24,391 nt of DNA. Origin: PALSA-1006 sp964532405. Its GTDB lineage: Bacteria; Pseudomonadota; Gammaproteobacteria; Burkholderiales; Gallionellaceae. This document shows, in pieces, positions 21,645-24,391 of this stretch (positions are counted from its first letter, which is position 1; each line of letters starts with the position of its first letter). The position numbers were made by a program, and so were the translations under genes. The stretch lies in the NCBI GenBank assembly GCA_964532405.1, contig CAZHIC010000034.1:1-24391 (forward strand), written 5' to 3'. The notes beneath the pieces are model-generated. The model did not search any database, was not told the DNA's origin, and saw only the letters and a program-made list of their open reading frames with translations.

Positions 21645-21662
21645 GGGGGGGGGGGGGGGGGG
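21645..21662. repeat. 18-base homopolymer G tract (C on the kinase coding strand)
   Basis: There are 18 uninterrupted G residues on the + strand, 56 bases upstream of the first ATG of the kinase gene. A tract of this length is prone to slipped-strand length change and to sequencing or assembly miscount. It separates a family-like kinase N-terminal frame from the upstream sequence. Confidence 0.9.
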
Positions 21663-21914
21663 TAGGGCGTTTTGGATTAGGCGCAAGATGCGCCCCTTTA
21701 AATGGGGTTGGCTTTGTTGTGTGGCCCAAGTTGCCCACGGGAATGGGGGTGTTGTGGTCTTTTTTAGCAGTCTACTCTCCAATCTTTAGTTGCGCATTTT
21801 AAATCTAACTCTGGAAAATTATTATTGTGCTGCGTTTTCAGGCTTGTGTGTCATTGTATAAAGCTGAATTTTAACTTGTGCTGCATTTAGCGATAGAATG
21901 CGCATCTTTAAATA
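21663..21914. other. intergenic region between the kinase 5' end and hisG
   Basis: This divergent gap carries no convincing gene. Read on the - strand, the kinase frame is closed by TAA at 21677-21679. A second frame is open from GTG 21738 into the G tract but has no Shine-Dalgarno sequence. The half near hisG (about 21780-21914) is AT-rich. It contains TAGAAT at 21893-21898, which could be a -10 box for hisG, but no good -35 goes with it. I see no terminator hairpin. Confidence 0.4.
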
Positions 21915-21929
21915 ATGCACAAAAGCAAC

Positions 21930-22571
21930 ATGACTGTTATCACCATCGCCTTATCCAAAGGCCGTATTTTTGAAGAGACCTTGCCGTTGCTGAAGGCGGC
22001 AGGTATCACGCCGCTGGAAGACCCGGAGTCTTCGCGCAAGCTCATTCTGCCGACCAACCGCGACGATGTGCGCCTCATCATCGTGCGCGCGTCCGACGTG
22101 CCGACCTATGTGCAGTACGGCGCGGCCGATATGGGCGTGGCGGGCAAGGATGTGATCAACGAGCACGGCGGTGAAGGGCTGTACCAGCCGCTCGACCTCA
22201 ATATCGCCAAGTGCCGCATGATGGTCGCGGTGCGCAACGACTTTGACTACGAGTCGGCGGTGAAGCAGGGCGCGCGTTTGCGCGTGGCGACCAAGTATGT
22301 GAAAACGGCACGCGAACACTTCGCCGCCAAAGGTGTGCATGTCGATCTCATCAAGCTGTATGGCTCGATGGAGTTGGCGCCGCTGGTGGGGCTGTCCGAT
22401 GTCATTGTCGACCTGGTGAGTAGCGGTGCTACGTTGAAGGCCAACAACCTCAAGGCGGTGGAGGAGGTCGCGCAGATTTCTTCGCGTCTGGTGGTGAATC
22501 AAGCCTCGCTTAAACTCAAGCGCGCCATTATTCAGCCAATGCTGAATGCCTTTGCCGGAGCTGTAAAGTGA
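21930..22571 (+). CDS. hisG: ATP phosphoribosyltransferase catalytic subunit HisG, short form
   Basis: The 213-residue enzyme joins ATP and PRPP, the first step of histidine synthesis. The N-terminal TVITIALSKGRIFEETLPLL, the segment RASDVPTYVQYGAADMGVAG and the PRPP-loop region DVIVDLVSSGATLKANNL are complete. The protein stops where short-form HisG stops and lacks the C-terminal regulatory domain, so it should need HisZ as regulatory partner; no hisZ is in this window. ATG 21930 fits the family N-terminus. ATG 21915 in the same frame would add five residues. Neither has a clear Shine-Dalgarno sequence. The stop overlaps the hisD start as GTGA. Confidence 0.95.
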   Translation: MTVITIALSKGRIFEETLPLLKAAGITPLEDPESSRKLILPTNRDDVRLIIVRASDVPTYVQYGAADMGVAGKDVINEHGGEGLYQPLDLNIAKCRMMVAVRNDFDYESAVKQGARLRVATKYVKTAREHFAAKGVHVDLIKLYGSMELAPLVGLSDVIVDLVSSGATLKANNLKAVEEVAQISSRLVVNQASLKLKRAIIQPMLNAFAGAVK

Positions 22572-23863
22572 ATATCCTCCGACTCTCTACCAAGCAAACC
22601 GACTTCGACGCCAAGCTCAACAAGCTGTTGGCTTTTGAAGAGACGGCTGACGAGAAACTGGAAGCGACCGTCGCGGCTATTCTCGCTGATGTCAAAAAAC
22701 GCGGCGATGCGGCAGTGCTGGAATACACCGGCAAGTTTGATCGCTTGTCTTTGGCGAATGCTGCCGCGATGGAGTTGCCTCGCGCCGAACTTAAAGCCGC
22801 GTTTGATGCGTTGCCCGATGAGCAGCGCATCGCTTTGGAGCAGGCCGCGCAACGCGTGACGGCTTATCACCAGAAGCAAGTGCAAAGCTCATGGAGCTAT
22901 ACCGAGGAAGATGGCACTATGCTCGGACAGCAGATCACCGCGTTGGATCGTGTCGGTCTTTATGTGCCCGGTGGCAAAGCCGCCTATCCCTCTTCCGTAT
23001 TGATGAATGCCTTGCCCGCAAAAGTGGCGGGGGTGGGCGAACTCATTATGGTGGTGCCCACACCGGATGGTGTGAAGAACCAACTGGTGCTGGCGGCGGC
23101 GTATTTGTCCGGTGTGGATCGCGTGTTCACTATCGGCGGTGCGCAAGCCGTAGCGGCGCTGGCTTACGGCACGGCGACCATTCCCAAGGTGGACAAGATC
23201 GTCGGCCCTGGCAATGCCTATGTTGCAGCCGCCAAGCGCCGTGTGTTCGGCGTGTGCGGGATAGATATGATCGCGGGACCGTCTGAAATTCTGGTGATCT
23301 GCGATGGACAGACCGACCCGGATTGGATTGCGATGGATTTGTTTTCGCAGGCCGAGCATGACGAATTGGCGCAAGCCATTCTGCTGTCGCCGGATGCGGC
23401 TTTCATCGAGCGCGTTGCCCATAGCGCGAACAAGTTAATCGAACAAATGCCGCGCAAAGACATCATTAGAGCTGCGCTGGAAAATCGCGGGGCGTTAATT
23501 CAGGTTGCCGATTTGGAAGAGGCGTGCGCGATCAGCAACCGTATCGCTCCCGAACATCTGGAGTTGTCCGTGGCGAGTCCCGAGGCTTGCCTGCCTAAGC
23601 TCAAACATGCAGGGGCGATTTTTATGGGGCGCTACACCTCGGAGTCTCTCGGCGATTATTGTGTCGGCCCGAACCACGTTCTGCCGACTTCCGGTACGGC
23701 GCGTTTCTCTTCCCCGCTGGGGGTGTACGACTTTCAGAAGCGCAGCAGTCTGATCCAAGTGTCCGCCCAGGGCGCGCAAACATTGGGGGTCATTGCCTCG
23801 ACGCTGGCTTTCGGCGAGGGTTTGCACGCGCACGCGCAATCGGCATTATTTCGAATAAAGTAA
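22568..23863 (+). CDS. hisD: histidinol dehydrogenase HisD
   Basis: The 431-residue enzyme carries out the last two oxidations of histidine synthesis, histidinol to histidine, with NAD and zinc. Family blocks are VGLYVPGGKAAYPSSVLMNA, VDKIVGPGNAYVAAAKR and DMIAGPSEILVI, then DLFSQAEHDELAQ with the zinc-ligand pair Q261 and H264, and RIAPEHLEL with the catalytic Glu-His. GDYCVGPNHVLPTSGTARF follows near the C-terminus. It starts with GTG overlapping the hisG stop, so the two are translationally coupled. Downstream there is no hisC or hisB. A tRNA-tuf operon follows instead. Confidence 0.97.
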   Translation: MNILRLSTKQTDFDAKLNKLLAFEETADEKLEATVAAILADVKKRGDAAVLEYTGKFDRLSLANAAAMELPRAELKAAFDALPDEQRIALEQAAQRVTAYHQKQVQSSWSYTEEDGTMLGQQITALDRVGLYVPGGKAAYPSSVLMNALPAKVAGVGELIMVVPTPDGVKNQLVLAAAYLSGVDRVFTIGGAQAVAALAYGTATIPKVDKIVGPGNAYVAAAKRRVFGVCGIDMIAGPSEILVICDGQTDPDWIAMDLFSQAEHDELAQAILLSPDAAFIERVAHSANKLIEQMPRKDIIRAALENRGALIQVADLEEACAISNRIAPEHLELSVASPEACLPKLKHAGAIFMGRYTSESLGDYCVGPNHVLPTSGTARFSSPLGVYDFQKRSSLIQVSAQGAQTLGVIASTLAFGEGLHAHAQSALFRIK

Positions 23864-23919
23864 TCCGCATACTTTCTGAGCCTTAAATTCGTTGGAGACG
23901 TCTATTTTGTAGATACCCT

Positions 23920-23948
23920 TTGACAGTGTGTTTCATTTTATGGATAAT
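23920..23948 (+). promoter_or_regulatory. sigma-70 promoter of the tRNA-tuf operon
   Basis: TTGACA (23920-23925), a perfect -35, is followed after exactly 17 bases by GATAAT (23943-23948), five of six -10 bases. The tRNA-Tyr gene begins 15 bases after the -10. A CG-rich stretch (cacgggc) right after the -10 resembles the discriminator of stringently controlled stable-RNA promoters, which is inference. Confidence 0.85.
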
Positions 23949-23963
23949 CACGGGCTCGTTTTT

Positions 23964-24049
23964 GGAGGGGTGGCCGAGCGGTTAAAGGCAGCAGACTGTA
24001 AATCTGCCCTCTTATGAGTACGAAGGTTCGAACCCTTCCCCCTCCACCA
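23964..24049 (+). tRNA. tRNA-Tyr (GTA)
   Basis: The 86-base gene has a full class II fold. The acceptor GGAGGGG (23964-23970) pairs with CCCCTCC (24039-24045), then A and an encoded CCA. The anticodon GTA is at 23998-24000 in a CAGA-CTGTAAA-TCTG arm. A long variable arm and GGTTCGAACC in the T arm are present. Confidence 0.97.
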
Positions 24050-24133
24050 GAATTGCTGTTGAATAAAGGTTGTTTGCTGGGCTAGCTGGGTGTGGGCAGC
24101 TGATCGCTTGGATGCCTGTAGTAGTAAAGTTAT

Positions 24134-24207
24134 GCGGGTGTAGCTCAATGGTAGAGCAGAAGTTTTCCAAACTTACGACGAGGGTTCGATTCCCTTCACC
24201 CGCTCCA
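24134..24207 (+). tRNA. tRNA-Gly (TCC)
   Basis: The 74-base gene has acceptor GCGGGTG (24134-24140) paired with CACCCGC (24197-24203), discriminator T and encoded CCA. The anticodon TCC is at 24166-24168 in a seven-base loop TTTCCAA closed by AAGT/ACTT. The T arm is GGGTTCGATTCCC. The 84-base spacer before it shows nothing else. Confidence 0.96.
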
Positions 24208-24219
24208 GTTTGGTTATTT

Positions 24220-24294
24220 GCCCATGTGGCTCAGTGGCAGAGCACTCCCTTGGTAAGGGAGAGGTCGCGAGTCCGATTCTCGCCATGGGCACCA
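24220..24294 (+). tRNA. tRNA-Thr (GGT)
   Basis: The 75-base gene has acceptor GCCCATG (24220-24226) paired with CATGGGC (24284-24290), discriminator A and encoded CCA. The anticodon GGT is at 24252-24254 in loop TTGGTAA closed by CTCCC/GGGAG. It lies 42 bases before tuf, the usual Tyr-Gly-Thr-tuf order. Confidence 0.97.
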
Positions 24295-24336
24295 AGTTTT
24301 TTGTGATTAACGTTTGACATTGATAAGGAATAGATC

Positions 24337-24391
24337 ATGGCAAAGAGCAAATTTGAACGAACGAAGCCGCACGTCAACGTGGGCACAATTG
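24337..24391 (+). CDS. tuf: elongation factor Tu (5' partial)
   Basis: The first 18 residues, MAKSKFERTKPHVNVGTI, are the unmistakable start of EF-Tu, the GTPase that delivers aminoacyl-tRNA to the ribosome. The gene runs off the end of the window. The ATG has AAGGA 7 bases upstream. Its position after tRNA-Thr marks the tufB-type locus, normally followed by tRNA-Trp, secE and nusG. Confidence 0.96.
   Translation, partial: MAKSKFERTKPHVNVGTI

Noticed and set aside
20705..21802. 365-codon open frame on the + strand
   Set aside because: It is the antisense shadow of the hybrid kinase, whose domains and motifs are complete on the - strand. The reading passes through the G tract as poly-Gly and matches no family I know.
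24070..24306. 78-codon frame across tRNA-Gly and tRNA-Thr
   Set aside because: It runs through two complete tRNA genes and is a product of their sequence.
1..24391. CRISPR arrays, prophage genes, insertion-sequence transposases or a rRNA operon
   Set aside because: I looked for regularly spaced direct repeats, transposase or integrase motifs and rRNA sequence and saw none. The only repeats are the palindromes, the 81-bp duplication and the homopolymers listed.

Overview
The window reads as a chromosomal segment of a betaproteobacterium, most likely in the Nitrosomonadales and perhaps close to Gallionellaceae. This rests on gene order (leuC-small lipoprotein-leuD-leuB-asd-fimV-truA; mlaFEDCB-ibaG-murA; hisG-hisD; tRNA-Tyr/Gly/Thr-tuf) and on the character of the proteins. 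No search was run, so the genus is not claimed. Almost everything is on the + strand. Only a SPOR-domain AAA ATPase (12529-13923) and a hybrid histidine kinase (19544-21589) are on the - strand.

Region 1 (1-5498) holds the end of an unknown gene, then leuC, an entericidin-like lipoprotein, leuD and leuB for leucine synthesis, followed by asd. A two-gene MNT nucleotidyltransferase/HEPN toxin-antitoxin module sits between leuD and leuB. Region 2 (5499-9880) holds fimV (LysM, one membrane helix, acidic cytoplasmic repeats, C-terminal motif), a strong terminator, and an orphan EcfT/CbiQ-like membrane protein coupled by ATGA to truA. Region 3 (9881-13923) holds a DUF3015 secreted protein, a 19-bp terminator hairpin, a DUF4105 protein with a possible permuted cysteine-hydrolase His/Cys pair, and the convergent ExeA-like ATPase with a SPOR domain. 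Region 4 (14109-18749) is the phospholipid-transport operon mlaFEDCB with ibaG and murA, most genes overlapping by 1-4 bases.

Region 5 (18750-21914) is the most accessory-looking part. It has three palindromic intergenic elements in or beside it, including a perfect 31-bp inverted repeat at 19451-19531. It also has a solitary retropepsin-like aspartic protease and a cytoplasmic PAS-PAS-HisKA-HATPase-REC hybrid kinase. That kinase has two unusual features. One is an 81-bp in-frame tandem duplication between its HisKA and ATPase domains. The other is an uninterrupted 18-base G run (C on the coding strand) at its 5' end, where the coding frame appears to continue past the first ATG but is closed by an in-frame stop just beyond the tract. 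That is what a phase-variable locus in one state, a decaying gene, or a miscounted homopolymer would look like.

Region 6 (21915-24391) holds hisG (short form, which needs HisZ) and hisD, then a near-consensus sigma-70 promoter driving tRNA-Tyr(GTA), tRNA-Gly(TCC), tRNA-Thr(GGT) and the start of tuf (EF-Tu), which runs off the window. Most genes are housekeeping. The best candidates for something new are the kinase locus, the DUF3015/DUF4105 pair with its internal terminator, and the toxin-antitoxin insertion in the leu operon.
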